From Flavobacterium sp. Root186 (GTDB taxonomy: Bacteria; Bacteroidota; Bacteroidia; Flavobacteriales; Flavobacteriaceae), in NCBI RefSeq assembly GCF_001428525.1, contig NZ_LMHW01000015.1, forward strand, positions 298,554 to 362,553: a DNA stretch of 64,000 nt, written 5' to 3'. Every line of letters starts with the position of its first letter. The first letter of the stretch is position 1. The position numbers and the translations under genes are program-made. Below, piece by piece: positions 1 to 8,453 of the stretch. The notes under the pieces were generated by a model. That model saw only the letters and a list, made by a program, of their open reading frames with translations. It was not told the origin of the DNA and did no database searches.

Positions 1-287
1 AAGGACACACACTTTGTATTCCGAAACAAGAAATCGATAAGATTTTTGATATGGATGAAGAATTGTATTTAGGTTTGATGAAATTTTCTAAAAAAGTTGC
101 AGCGGCGCTTGAAAAAACGGTTCCTTGCAAAAGAATCGGAATTGCGGTTGTAGGTTTAGAAGTTCCTCATGCACACGTGCATTTGATTCCGTTAAACCAT
201 ATGGACGAAATGCGTTTTCAAAATAAAGTTTCTCTTTCGAAAGAAGAATTTGAAGCTTTAGCAAAAGATATTCAGGCAAACTTGTAA
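1..287 (+). CDS. HIT family protein, 3' part only
   Basis: This is the C-terminal part of a histidine-triad (HIT) nucleotide hydrolase. The gene begins upstream of the window; the reading frame is open from base 3. The catalytic triad His-Ala-His-Val-His followed by LIP is encoded at about 168-191, preceded by the usual GIAVVGLEVPHAH context. HIT proteins of this length hydrolyse purine nucleoside phosphoramidates or related dinucleotides in the cytoplasm; the exact substrate cannot be told. The ATG at base 51 lies inside the conserved region and is not the true start. A strong terminator follows about 40 nt after the stop. Confidence 0.9.
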   Translation, partial: GHTLCIPKQEIDKIFDMDEELYLGLMKFSKKVAAALEKTVPCKRIGIAVVGLEVPHAHVHLIPLNHMDEMRFQNKVSLSKEEFEALAKDIQANL

Positions 288-323
288 AACATACGAAGGT
301 TTCGACTTCGCGCAACCTGACAT

Positions 324-360
324 AAAAAAACACCAATTCAGTATGAGTTGGTGTTTTTTT
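324..360. terminator. Bidirectional intrinsic terminator
   Basis: A 10-bp stem (CACCAATTCA paired with TGAGTTGGTG, one G-U pair, loop GTA) is flanked by an A-run on the left and a T-run on the right. It can therefore end both the rightward HIT transcript and the leftward histidine kinase transcript. A smaller CGAAG/CTTCG hairpin lies just before it at 295-311. Confidence 0.85.
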
Positions 361-367
361 ATTTCTG

Positions 368-1522
368 TTAAAGAGGATCAACTATTTTATAACTGATTTG
401 AAAAGTGGTTCCTTTTCCAATTTCAGAATGTAAAACCTTAATATTTCCGTTGTGATATTCTTCGACAATTCTTTTAGTCAAAGAAAGTCCCAAACCCCAG
501 CCGCGTTTTTTTGTTGTAAAACCAGGCTCAAAAATAGTTTTGAATTGTTTTTTTAAAATTCCGCTTCCCGAATCTTTCACATTTATTTTTACATGATGAG
601 AATCCTGTTCAATCGCCAGTTCCAAGCTTCCTTTTCCTTTCATGGCGTCAATCGCATTTTTGATCAGGTTTTCAATCGTCCAGCTGTGAAGCGTTGGATT
701 AATTAAAGTAAAAATAAGTTTCTCAGGAGCCTGATAAGAGAATGAAACTTGTTTAGAAAAACGAGATTGTAAATATTCGTAAGTATTTAAAGTTTCGCTG
801 ACAATATCGTATGGCTCCAAAACAGGAATAGAACCAATTTTAGAAAAACGGTCTGTAATCGTTTGTAATCGATCAATATCTTTTTCTATTTCCAATGTTA
901 TAGATTGATCAATTTCTTCGGTTTTCAAAATCTCAACCCAGCCAATTAATGAGGAAAGCGGCGTCCCGATCTGATGTGCTGTTTCTTTTGCCATTCCTGC
1001 CCACAATTTATTCTGTGTTGCCATTTTGGTGCTTTTGTAAAAATTATAAATTAAAGCAACAAATAAAAAGATAATCAGCAGTAAGGCAATGGGGTAGTAT
1101 TTTAGTTTATTCAGCAATTCTGAATTACCATAATACAAATGTTGATATTTTCCCGGAGCATATTCAAACGTTATGGGTTCATTTTCATTTTTTAAATTTG
1201 TCAGGAATTTTTTTAATTTTTTCTTGTCATTAAGAATATCATCAGGAACGTTTTTAGAACTCACAACGTTACCATAAAGCATTACTACAGCAGGAATTGA
1301 AGTGTTGTTACTGAAAATTTGAAGCGGAAGATCTACATCAGTATTTTCGTCCGCATTAACAATTGTAATTTGCGCATTCGCAAAAAGGTTCATTTTCAGG
1401 CGTTCTTCATTTTTAAAAATTTGAAAAAATGTATAAGTATTCCAGAGAATCAAAGTAATGATTGAAAAGGAAATAAGAATTATGACCCAGCGAGTTTTAT
1501 TTCTACTTTCAGAAAAACGCAT
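368..1522 (-). CDS. Membrane sensor histidine kinase (orphan)
   Basis: A 384-residue sensor kinase. An N-terminal membrane segment (about residues 12-35) and a second one (about 140-160) enclose a short extracytoplasmic sensor domain of roughly 100 residues. The H-box is AHQIGTPLSS with the phospho-accepting His at residue 183. The N-box is NLIKNAIDAM, the G1 box DSGSGI and the G2 box GWGLGLSL, giving a complete HATPase. No HAMP domain is evident. No response regulator lies beside it, so its partner is elsewhere. It is convergent with the HIT gene and shares its terminator. The signal sensed is unknown. Confidence 0.88.
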   Translation of the reverse strand: MRFSESRNKTRWVIILISFSIITLILWNTYTFFQIFKNEERLKMNLFANAQITIVNADENTDVDLPLQIFSNNTSIPAVVMLYGNVVSSKNVPDDILNDKKKLKKFLTNLKNENEPITFEYAPGKYQHLYYGNSELLNKLKYYPIALLLIIFLFVALIYNFYKSTKMATQNKLWAGMAKETAHQIGTPLSSLIGWVEILKTEEIDQSITLEIEKDIDRLQTITDRFSKIGSIPVLEPYDIVSETLNTYEYLQSRFSKQVSFSYQAPEKLIFTLINPTLHSWTIENLIKNAIDAMKGKGSLELAIEQDSHHVKINVKDSGSGILKKQFKTIFEPGFTTKKRGWGLGLSLTKRIVEEYHNGNIKVLHSEIGKGTTFQISYKIVDPL

Positions 1523-1618
1523 AAATTAATTTTTGAGGTATAAATATAACGAAATTAACACATTTTATATTTTGCAGGGCTTTAAAAGTTTTTTGGTTTT
1601 ATCTTCTAAAACTATTTC

Positions 1619-1646
1619 TTTGAATTGAACGATTTCTCTACTTTTG
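1619..1646 (+). promoter_or_regulatory. Putative Bacteroidetes-type promoter
   Basis: TTTG at 1619-1622 and a perfect TAnnTTTG (TACTTTTG) at 1639-1646 lie 37 nt before the ATG of the flavin reductase-like gene. The 16-nt spacing is slightly short for this promoter class, so the -33 assignment is uncertain. Confidence 0.45.
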
Positions 1647-1682
1647 TATGACCGAAATGAGGTTCGGTTAAACTAGAAAATT

Positions 1683-2558
1683 ATGATTAGCATCAATCCA
1701 AAAGAAATATCAACGCCGCAGCTGCATGCTTATCTGCAAAGTTCGGTAGGGCCGAGACCAATTGCTTTTGCAAGTACAATAAGCGAGAAAGGAATTCCAA
1801 ATTTGTCGCCATTTAGTTTCTTTAATGTATTTAGTGCTAATCCGCCAATTCTGGTTTTTTCGCCATCAAGACGTGTGCGCGACAATACGATAAAACATAC
1901 TTTAATTAATGCTGAAGCAACAAAAGAAGTTGTTATAAATGTTGTTAATTATGATTTGGTACAGCAGACTTCGTTAGCAAGTACAGAATATGGAGAAGGT
2001 GTAAACGAATTTATCAAAGCAGGTTTAACACAAATTCCGTCAGATTTAGTAAAACCCTATCGCGTAAAAGAATCTCCAGTTCAATTTGAATGCAAGATAA
2101 CGCAGATTATTCCGTTAGGAACAGAAGGAGGGGCAGGAAACTTAATTTTGTGTGAAGTAGTAAAAATTCATATTCACGAATCAATTTTAGATGAAAATGG
2201 AGCAATCGATCAGCATAAAATAGATTTGGTTTCAAGACTTGGGGGAAATTGGTATTCAAGATCGAATCAGGGACTTTTTGAAGTACCAAAACCGCTGACA
2301 ACTTTAGGTGTTGGTGTTGATGTAATTCCTAATTTTATTAAAGAAAGCCCTGTTTTTAATGGGAATGACCTCGGAAAATTAGGAAATATAGAAGCCTTGC
2401 CTACAACGGAAGAAGTTAGTATATTTGTGAAAGAAAATTTTTCTGTAAAAGGAGTTTTAAGCTCAGATGATCAGGAAAAAATACACTTAGAGGCCAAAAA
2501 ATATCTGAATAATGATGATATACAATCGGCGTGGAAAGTGCTTTTAGCTAAAAAATAA
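1683..2558 (+). CDS. Flavin reductase-like, FMN-binding protein
   Basis: A 291-residue cytoplasmic protein whose first ~200 residues match the flavin reductase-like FMN-binding fold: SSVGPRPIAFASTIS, then NLSPFSFFNVFSANPP, then FSPSRR. These are the usual FMN phosphate and isoalloxazine contacts of the DIM6/NTAB group. The C-terminal ~80 residues (after GGNWYSR) are an extra helical segment seen in Bacteroidetes homologues. Members bind FMN and either reduce free flavin or act as small oxidoreductases; the partner is unknown. It has its own promoter, and the DUF3127 gene follows 31 nt downstream, possibly co-transcribed. Confidence 0.82.
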   Translation: MISINPKEISTPQLHAYLQSSVGPRPIAFASTISEKGIPNLSPFSFFNVFSANPPILVFSPSRRVRDNTIKHTLINAEATKEVVINVVNYDLVQQTSLASTEYGEGVNEFIKAGLTQIPSDLVKPYRVKESPVQFECKITQIIPLGTEGGAGNLILCEVVKIHIHESILDENGAIDQHKIDLVSRLGGNWYSRSNQGLFEVPKPLTTLGVGVDVIPNFIKESPVFNGNDLGKLGNIEALPTTEEVSIFVKENFSVKGVLSSDDQEKIHLEAKKYLNNDDIQSAWKVLLAKK

Positions 2559-2589
2559 GAATAGAAACAATAATTAATTATAGACGAAG

Positions 2590-2961
2590 ATGGAAGTTAT
2601 AGGAAAAGTAAAAGTGGTTAATCCTGAACAGCAAGTTAGTGCTTCATTCAAAAAAAGAGAATTAGTAGTTACTACAGATGAGCAGTATCCACAACACATT
2701 TTAATCGAATTTACACAAGATAAATGCGATTTATTGAGCAGCTATAAACAAGGAGAGGCAGTAAAAGTTTCTATCAATTTAAGAGGAAGAGAATGGGTTA
2801 ATCCACAAGGAGAAACTAGATATTTCAATAGTATTCAAGGTTGGAGAATCGAAAGAATGGCGCCAGAAGGTCCTGCACAAACTCCGTCAGTTCCTGCTGC
2901 AGAAGCTTTTGCACCAGCTACAAATTTAAACGAAGACGAACCAGACGATTTACCTTTCTAA
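2590..2961 (+). CDS. DUF3127 domain protein
   Basis: A 123-residue protein. Residues 1-95 match the DUF3127 family: MEVIGKVKVV, ASFKKRELVVTT, then QGEAVKVSINLRGREW and the ending GWRIER. The predicted all-beta pattern resembles an OB fold and the acidic tail (DEDEPDDLPF-like) recalls the tail of single-strand DNA-binding proteins, where such an end recruits partners. That functional reading is inference. The tail between residues 95 and 113 is a Pro/Ala linker. An inverted repeat that may terminate transcription follows. Confidence 0.85.
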   Translation: MEVIGKVKVVNPEQQVSASFKKRELVVTTDEQYPQHILIEFTQDKCDLLSSYKQGEAVKVSINLRGREWVNPQGETRYFNSIQGWRIERMAPEGPAQTPSVPAAEAFAPATNLNEDEPDDLPF

Positions 2962-2983
2962 GAAAGTTTAAATTTCAAAACAT

Positions 2984-3030
2984 AAATTCCAAATTCCAAT
3001 TCATTCGCATGAATTTGGGATTTGGAATTT
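2984..3030. repeat. Intergenic inverted repeat (TTCCAAATTCC type)
   Basis: A near-perfect inverted repeat of about 21 bp per arm with a short GCG-containing loop. It is built on the phrase AAATTCCAAATTCC. Similar phrases occur between thiC and thiS (about 11764-11800) and between rpsB and tsf (about 17385-17490), so this looks like a dispersed intergenic repeat. It could also end the DUF3127 transcript. Confidence 0.6.
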
Positions 3031-3101
3031 TATTTTTGAGTTCATTTCGTCAAAATGCCAAGATTGTGAATAAATTGGAATTTAAAACATTGTAATTTAA
3101 G

Positions 3102-3740
3102 ATGTATTTTCTATTTGATAATTTATATTTTCCACCCGTTTCAGAAGCCGATGAAGAAGGCATTCTGGCCGTTGGCGGTGATTTGAGCCCGGAACGATTA
3201 AAACTTGCTTACAGCAACGGAATCTTTCCGTGGTTTAATGAAGGTGAATCGATTCTTTGGTGGGCTCCAGATCCACGTATGGTTTTGTTTTTGGATGAAT
3301 TAATTGTCTCCAAAAGTATGCGTAACATTCTGAATAGAAATGTTTTCACTGTTACTTTTAATACATCTTTTAAAGATGTAATTTTGAATTGCCAAAAAAT
3401 ATTGCGTGACGGTCAGGACGGAACATGGATTTCTGATGAAATGATCGAAGCTTATGGCGAACTTCATAAACAAGGAATTGCAAAATCGGTTGAGGTTTGG
3501 CAGGATGAGGTTCTAGTAGGCGGTTTGTACGGAATAGATTTGGGTCATGTATTTTGTGGCGAAAGTATGTTTTCTAAAGTATCAAATGCCTCAAAAGTTG
3601 GATTTATATATTTGGTAAATCATTTAAAAAAAGAGAATTATAAATTATTAGATTGTCAGGTTTATAATCCGCATTTAGATAGTTTAGGATGTCGCGAAAT
3701 TGACCGTGACGAATTTATGTCCATTTTAAAAAGTAAATAA
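3102..3740 (+). CDS. aat: Leucyl/phenylalanyl-tRNA-protein transferase
   Basis: A 212-residue enzyme that transfers Leu or Phe from aminoacyl-tRNA to proteins with N-terminal Arg or Lys, marking them for ClpS/ClpAP degradation (N-degron pathway). Diagnostic stretches are FPPVSEADEEGILAVGGDL, YSNGIFPWFNEGE, WWAPDPRMVL, DGTWI, HSVEVW-like KSVEVWQ, GGLYGI and FCGESMFS, in the family order. Length and start agree with the family. The MOSC gene starts 2 nt after its stop, so the two are probably co-transcribed. Confidence 0.96.
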   Translation: MYFLFDNLYFPPVSEADEEGILAVGGDLSPERLKLAYSNGIFPWFNEGESILWWAPDPRMVLFLDELIVSKSMRNILNRNVFTVTFNTSFKDVILNCQKILRDGQDGTWISDEMIEAYGELHKQGIAKSVEVWQDEVLVGGLYGIDLGHVFCGESMFSKVSNASKVGFIYLVNHLKKENYKLLDCQVYNPHLDSLGCREIDRDEFMSILKSK

Positions 3741-3742
3741 AA

Positions 3743-4537
3743 ATGAGTGCAGTTCATGTTGTAAAAGAAATTTATATTTATCCGATAAAAAGCCTGGCAG
3801 GAATTAGTCTTCAATCAGCTCTGGCCGAAGAAATGGGATTTGAAAATGACCGTAGATGGATGTTAATTGATGCAGATAATCAAATGATAACGCAAAGAGA
3901 ACACCGCATTATGAGTCAGTTTTATCCACAAATTTCAGATGGAAAAATCAGTATTACTTTTCAGGATCAAAAACATGAATTTTCTATAAACGAAAATTTG
4001 GAAAACTGCATGAAAGTGAATGTTTGGGATGATAAAAGTGAAGTTGTTGAGGTAAATCATGCAACTTCAAAATGGTTCAGCCAGCATTTGGGTTTTGAAT
4101 GTAAATTGGTCAAAATCATAAAAAATGGAGATCGCAAACATGAAAGTTCCAGATTAAAAGAAACTTTCAATGTAAGTTTGGCCGATGGTTATCCTTATTT
4201 ATTAATTGGATCAAAAAGTCTGGATTTCTTGAATGATAAACTCGATGAAAAAATTACCATAAAAAGGTTTCGCCCTAATATTGTAATTAGCAGTCAAAGC
4301 GAACATGAAGAAGATGATTTTCAGACTTTTAAGATTGGAGAAGTTCAATTTAAAAATGTAAAACCTTGCGGAAGATGCATTATGGTTAATAATGATCCGG
4401 AAAACGGACGTTTAAAAAAAGAACCTTTAAAAACCTTAAGTAAATATAGAAATGTAAATAATTCCGTTTTATTTGGAACTAATATTGTGAGTTTAAATTC
4501 TGGAAATATTAAGGTTGGAGATGCGCTTATTTTCTAG
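3743..4537 (+). CDS. MOSC domain protein (YcbX/mARC-like)
   Basis: A 264-residue protein with an N-terminal beta-barrel MOSC-N domain (KEIYIYPIKSLAGI, then RRWMLID and ITQRE) and a C-terminal MOSC domain ending in FKNVKPCGRCIMVNND. The Cys in KPCGRC corresponds to the conserved cysteine that ligates molybdenum in mARC and YcbX proteins, which reduce N-hydroxylated compounds. Unlike E. coli YcbX there is no C-terminal 2Fe-2S ferredoxin domain, so electrons must come from another protein. The last 4 bp overlap the end of the convergent thiF-like gene. Confidence 0.88.
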   Translation: MSAVHVVKEIYIYPIKSLAGISLQSALAEEMGFENDRRWMLIDADNQMITQREHRIMSQFYPQISDGKISITFQDQKHEFSINENLENCMKVNVWDDKSEVVEVNHATSKWFSQHLGFECKLVKIIKNGDRKHESSRLKETFNVSLADGYPYLLIGSKSLDFLNDKLDEKITIKRFRPNIVISSQSEHEEDDFQTFKIGEVQFKNVKPCGRCIMVNNDPENGRLKKEPLKTLSKYRNVNNSVLFGTNIVSLNSGNIKVGDALIF

Positions 4538-5244
4538 AAATTCAGTTTTGTAAAATTCCAGTTTAGCGTATTAAAAAGAACTAATTCATTTTTTAAAGTA
4601 GGTAATTCTAAAATTAATTTAAGTGTTTCGTGCGCCATCATATTTCCAATAATTCCGGGTAAAGTTCCCAAAACACCATTTAAATCACAATTCGGAACAT
4701 CTTTTGGATCAGGCATTTCTGGAAATAAATCCCGCAGGTTTTTACTTCCGTTATGATTGAAAAGAGCAATTTGTCCTTCAAATTTTAAAATACTTCCGTA
4801 AACTAAAGGTTTATTAAATTCAACACAAGTGTCGTTTACCAAATAGCGCGTTGCAAAATTATCTGAACCATCCACAATAATATCATATTGCTGTATAATT
4901 TTTGATGCATTTTGAGAAGTTAGTTTTTCCTGAATTGCCTCGACTTCAATTAACGGATTTAGCGTTGAAACGACATCTTTAGCCACAATTGCTTTAAATT
5001 GTCCAATTTCATTTTCGGTGTATAAAATCTGCCTGTGCAGATTATGAATTTCGATTGTATCAAAATCCATGATTCCGATAAAGCCAACTCCGGCAGTTGC
5101 AATATATTGTAAAATTGGGCAGCCTAATCCGCCGGCACCAATTACTAAAACTTTTGCTTTTTTTAATTTTTCCTGGCCTTCATCGCCAATTTCAGGAAGA
5201 ATAGTTTGTCTGTTGTAACGGAGGAATTCTTTGATAATGCTCAT
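4534..5244 (-). CDS. thiF: ThiF/MoeB-type sulfur-carrier adenylyltransferase
   Basis: A 236-residue E1-like enzyme. It shows RYNRQTILPEIGDEGQEKL, the ATP-binding VLVIGAGGLGCPILQYIATAGVG, NLHRQILY and the DGSDNFATRYLVND loop. ThiF adenylates the C-terminal Gly-Gly of ThiS so that sulfur can be loaded for thiazole synthesis. The position at the end of the thi cluster supports ThiF rather than MoeB. The Zn-binding Cys pairs of many ThiF/MoeB proteins are not evident: only a single Cys (NCDLNG) is seen in that region, and no rhodanese domain is attached. Confidence 0.86.
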   Translation of the reverse strand: MSIIKEFLRYNRQTILPEIGDEGQEKLKKAKVLVIGAGGLGCPILQYIATAGVGFIGIMDFDTIEIHNLHRQILYTENEIGQFKAIVAKDVVSTLNPLIEVEAIQEKLTSQNASKIIQQYDIIVDGSDNFATRYLVNDTCVEFNKPLVYGSILKFEGQIALFNHNGSKNLRDLFPEMPDPKDVPNCDLNGVLGTLPGIIGNMMAHETLKLILELPTLKNELVLFNTLNWNFTKLNF

Positions 5245-5307
5245 TATTTTAGTTTTAAAGTCGAAAGTCGAAAGTTGTAAGTGAAAGATTAAGTTAAGTT
5301 TTTGGCT

Positions 5308-6444
5308 TTATGATTTTAGACTTTCAAACTTTCGACCGTAAGCTTTGTCCCAATCCTTCCAAACCGTTTCATATCCGGCATCTTTTATGATTTTTGAAAT
5401 TTCATCAGCCGAGCGTTCATCGCTGATTTCGAATTGTTCTAAAGATTGCGGGTCAACAACATAACCACCCGGATTCGTCTTAGATCCTGCACTCATACTG
5501 GTAACGCCAATTGGAATTATATTGTTTCTGAATTTTTCATTTTCTCGTGTAGAAATCGAAATTTCAAGATCTTCATTCCATAAACGATAAGCGCAGATTA
5601 ATTGTGTCAGATCTTTATCATCCATAATAAAGTTGGGTTCAATAATTCCTTCAGCAGGACGGAGACGGGGAAAGGAAACAGAATATTTCGTCTGCCAATA
5701 TTTTTTTTGAAGATAATCTAAATGCAAAGCGTTGAAAAAACTGTCTGTTCTCCAGTCTTCTAAGCCTAATAAAACGCCTAAACCAATTTTGTGAATTCCG
5801 GCAGTTCCAATTCTATCAGGAGTTTCAAGCCTATAATCAAAATTTGATTTCTTCCCTTTTGTATGATACTTTTTGTAAACTTCCTGATGATAGGTTTCCT
5901 GATAAACTAAAACTGAATATACTCCAGCATCATGTAAGCGCTCATAATCTTCGGTAGAAAGCGGCTGTACTTCAACAGAAATAATAGAAAACTCTTCCCG
6001 AATTAAAGCAATGGCATTCAAAAAATAATTGATGTTGACAGTGTAATTTGCTTCACCAGTAACCAATAAAACGTGATCAAAACCTGTTTTTTTTAAGGCT
6101 TCAACTTCCAGTTTAATTTCAGCATCTGAAAGTGTTTTTCGTTTGATTTTATTGTCTAAACTAAATCCACAATATGTACAGATATTTTGGCATTCGTTGC
6201 TCAAATATAACGGCGCGTACATTTGGATTGTTTTTCCGAAACGTTTCTTGGTTAGTTCATGACATTTCTGCGCCATTTCCTCCAAATAGTTTTGGCCAAC
6301 AGGAGAAATCAAAACCAAAAAATCATCAAGATTTCGTTTTGTTTTTGACAAAGCTAGCTCAACATCTTTTGATGTAGTTTGGTATATCTTGGATTGAATA
6401 GTATCCCAATTATATTGCTCAAAAATTGATTTGAATGTACTCAT
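5308..6444 (-). CDS. thiH: 2-iminoacetate synthase ThiH
   Basis: A 378-residue radical SAM enzyme that cleaves tyrosine to dehydroglycine (2-iminoacetate) and p-cresol, feeding ThiG in anaerobic-type thiazole synthesis. The SAM/4Fe-4S motif is NECQNICTYCGFS with Cys 85, 89 and 92. Later family stretches include LLVTGEA, VEVQPLSTEDYERL, YQETYHQEVY, RIGLGVLLGLEDWR-like and SMSAGSKTNPGGY. Full length. It is separated from thiG by a 601-bp gap holding the GxxExxY cassette, so transcription from the riboswitch promoter must read through that insert or thiH-thiF need their own promoter. Confidence 0.95.
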   Translation of the reverse strand: MSTFKSIFEQYNWDTIQSKIYQTTSKDVELALSKTKRNLDDFLVLISPVGQNYLEEMAQKCHELTKKRFGKTIQMYAPLYLSNECQNICTYCGFSLDNKIKRKTLSDAEIKLEVEALKKTGFDHVLLVTGEANYTVNINYFLNAIALIREEFSIISVEVQPLSTEDYERLHDAGVYSVLVYQETYHQEVYKKYHTKGKKSNFDYRLETPDRIGTAGIHKIGLGVLLGLEDWRTDSFFNALHLDYLQKKYWQTKYSVSFPRLRPAEGIIEPNFIMDDKDLTQLICAYRLWNEDLEISISTRENEKFRNNIIPIGVTSMSAGSKTNPGGYVVDPQSLEQFEISDERSADEISKIIKDAGYETVWKDWDKAYGRKFESLKS

Positions 6445-6457
6445 TGGATTGTTTTTA

Positions 6458-7038
6458 TTTCACGCAGATTTTGCAGATTTAAACAGATTAAAAGTGATTT
6501 TTTATTTATTGGCATACTTATTTTTTATATTTTATTGGCAACTCTTTTAATATCATTTAAAATATTAAGAGTATTAAAATTTACGAGCAAGCCTAATTTT
6601 TTATTAGAAAGTCTAAGATAGGTTGCAATTTGTTTGTAATGTATCGGGGCTAATTCTTCGACAGATTTTAATTCAATTATTACTTTGTCTTCAACTAGCA
6701 AATCGAGTCTAAAAGCGGCATCTAATATTATTTCTTCATAATTAATAATAATTTCTACTTGCTTTTTGACTTAGATCTAATTTTTCTAATTCATAAAGCA
6801 AAGCACTTTCGTAGACAGACTCAAATAATCCGGGTCTTAAATTATTATATACTTTAAAAATTGCTCCTCTTACTAGATACGACATTTCATTTTCAGTCAT
6901 TAATTCTTTAATTTTAAAACTAATTCGAAATTAAAGAATTTTCTTTCTTTTTTAGAAGCCATTTCTGCGAAGATTTTACTGATAAAAAATAAATTAATCA
7001 ATATTAAATCTGCTTAAATCTGCAAAATCTGCGTGAAA
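6458..7038. mobile_element. Cassette with 33-bp inverted ends carrying a GxxExxY gene
   Basis: The left end (6458-6490) and right end (7006-7038) are inverted copies matching at 31 of 33 positions, both based on the phrase CGCAGATTTTGCAGATT. They enclose one broken GxxExxY gene and nothing else. The 581-bp unit sits exactly between thiG and thiH, inside an otherwise tightly overlapping operon. No transposase is present, so any movement would need a helper in trans or another mechanism. I see no obvious target-site duplication. Mobility is inference from the structure and the location. Confidence 0.65.
6525..6900 (-). pseudogene. GxxExxY protein (PD-(D/E)XK-like), frameshifted
   Basis: Read leftward from the ATG at 6900 this gives TENEMSYLVRGAIFKVYNNL, RPGLFESVYE (the GxxExxY-type signature), then LEKLDLSQ. 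The frame then breaks and continues one base later with KQVEIIINYEEIILDAAFRLDL, LVEDKVIIELKSVEELAP and HYKQIATYLRL to a TAA at 6525. The total length, 376 bp, is 3n+1, and the break falls in a run of five A (5 T at 6763-6767 on the plus strand). One extra base there explains everything. Either the gene is inactivated or this is a homopolymer sequencing error. The D..ExK residues fit a PD-(D/E)XK nuclease fold. Confidence 0.85.
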
Positions 7039-7045
7039 CAAAATT

Positions 7046-7822
7046 TTAGTCATATAAAAACGATGTCAAAGGGCTTGAAGCCACAGCATAATTTTGTTGA
7101 TTAGCAACTTTAGCTTCAAAAGCTTTTCTTCCTGCTATAACAGCTTCTCTAAAAGCCTCAGCCATTAATTTTGGATTTCCGGCAACGGCAATTGCAGTAT
7201 TAACCAAAACAGCGTCGGCACCAATTTCCATCGCTTTTGCAGCGTCAGACGGAGCGCCAATCCCGGCATCGACGATAACGGGAACAGTACTTTGTTCGAT
7301 TATTATCTCTAAAAAATCAATGGTTTTTAAACCTTTATTACTTCCAATTGGAGATCCCAAAGGCATTACGGCAGTTGTTCCGGCATTTTCTAAATATTTA
7401 CATAAAACAGGATCAGCGTGTATGTAAGGCAGGACAAAAAAACCGAGTTTGGCTAATTCTTCAGTTGCCTTTAAAGTTTCAATTGGATCTGGCATTAAGT
7501 ACTTTGGATCTGGGTGAATTTCCAGTTTTACCCAGTTTGTTTCAAGTGCTTCACGAGCCAATTGAGCAGCAAAAACAGCTTCTTTTGCATTTCTTGCTCC
7601 AGAAGTATTTGGTAATAAATTAATATTTGGATGTTGTAAATGCGAAAGAATAGCATCAGTTTCAGTTTCTAAATCGATACGTTTTAAAGCAACAGTAACC
7701 AATTCGCTTTCCGAAGCTAAAATCGCTTCTTCCATTTCTTTGTTTGAACCAAATTTTCCTGTTCCTAAAAACAAACGGGATTTGAAGCTTTTATCTCCAA
7801 TATTAAACAATGACGTTTGCAT
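7046..7822 (-). CDS. thiG: Thiazole synthase ThiG
   Basis: A 258-residue TIM-barrel enzyme that condenses deoxyxylulose phosphate, dehydroglycine and ThiS-thiocarboxylate sulfur into thiazole phosphate. Family stretches are SRLFLGTGKFGSN, TVALKRID, LLPNTSGARNAKEAV, WVKLEIHPDPKYLMPDPIET, the catalytic-lysine region, VMPLGSPIGSN and VIVDAGIGAPSDAAKAMEIG, ending in ADAVLVNTAIA. Full length. Its start overlaps the end of thiE by 20 bp, which suggests translational coupling. Downstream lies the GxxExxY cassette rather than thiH directly. Confidence 0.96.
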   Translation of the reverse strand: MQTSLFNIGDKSFKSRLFLGTGKFGSNKEMEEAILASESELVTVALKRIDLETETDAILSHLQHPNINLLPNTSGARNAKEAVFAAQLAREALETNWVKLEIHPDPKYLMPDPIETLKATEELAKLGFFVLPYIHADPVLCKYLENAGTTAVMPLGSPIGSNKGLKTIDFLEIIIEQSTVPVIVDAGIGAPSDAAKAMEIGADAVLVNTAIAVAGNPKLMAEAFREAVIAGRKAFEAKVANQQNYAVASSPLTSFLYD

Positions 7823-8453
7823 ATAATTTTTCGTTTAATTGTTGAATTAGTATTTTCTTTTCGGAACTTTCTGTGATAATTCCGGAAACGGCAATGCCAT
7901 GAATTCCGGTTTCTATTAACGGATTTACATCTTTCAATGTAATGCCGCCAATAGCATAAACAGGAATTTCGATTTTATCTTTTTTCATTTTTTGAAGAAT
8001 CTCGAAATACCCTGACAACCCTAAAATCGGACTTAGTTTTTCTTTTGTAATGGTAAATCGAAAAGGCCCTAAACCAATATAGTCACAGCCATTTTTGACA
8101 TGATTTTGAATGTCTTCAAAAGTATTGGCTGTTCCTCCAATAATTTTTGTTGGCCCTAAAATAGCTCTCGCCTCATCGATTTTCATATCGGTTAATCCTA
8201 AATGAACGCCATCTGCATCAATCTGCTCAGCGAGATGCAGATCATCATTTATAATAAAATTAGCCAAATACTCTTCGCATAAAGGTTTTACCTTCTCCGC
8301 TAAAGCAAATGTTTCTTTGCTGGTTTGATTTTTAAAACGCATTTGTACCCATTTACATCCGGCATCAAGAGCCTGATGAATATTGTACAATTGCTCTTTG
8401 CCGGTTTCGCCTTGTGAAATGTATTGCAATTTGTTATACATAGTGATATCCAA
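7803..8453 (-). CDS. thiE: Thiamine-phosphate synthase ThiE
   Basis: A 216-residue TIM-barrel enzyme joining HMP-pyrophosphate and thiazole phosphate to thiamine monophosphate. Signatures are the substrate-binding WVQMRFKN, IINDDLHLA, ADGVHLGLTDM, GGTANTFED, the GCDYIGLGPFRFTITKEKLSPILG loop (seen in two parts here) and YAIGGI followed by GIHGIAVSG. Start could be the ATG at 8453 or, four codons later, 8441. It overlaps thiD by 20 bp upstream and thiG by 20 bp downstream. This copy retains the normal catalytic residues, unlike the second ThiE-like gene of the cluster. Confidence 0.93.
   Translation of the reverse strand: MDITMYNKLQYISQGETGKEQLYNIHQALDAGCKWVQMRFKNQTSKETFALAEKVKPLCEEYLANFIINDDLHLAEQIDADGVHLGLTDMKIDEARAILGPTKIIGGTANTFEDIQNHVKNGCDYIGLGPFRFTITKEKLSPILGLSGYFEILQKMKKDKIEIPVYAIGGITLKDVNPLIETGIHGIAVSGIITESSEKKILIQQLNEKLYANVIV

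Noticed and set aside
295..311. CGAAG/CTTCG hairpin as a separate regulatory site
   Set aside because: It is short, lies right before a better terminator and shows no link to any promoter.
88..381. 97-codon frame opposite the HIT gene
   Set aside because: It is antisense to a conserved gene and has no domain-like sequence; a shadow frame.
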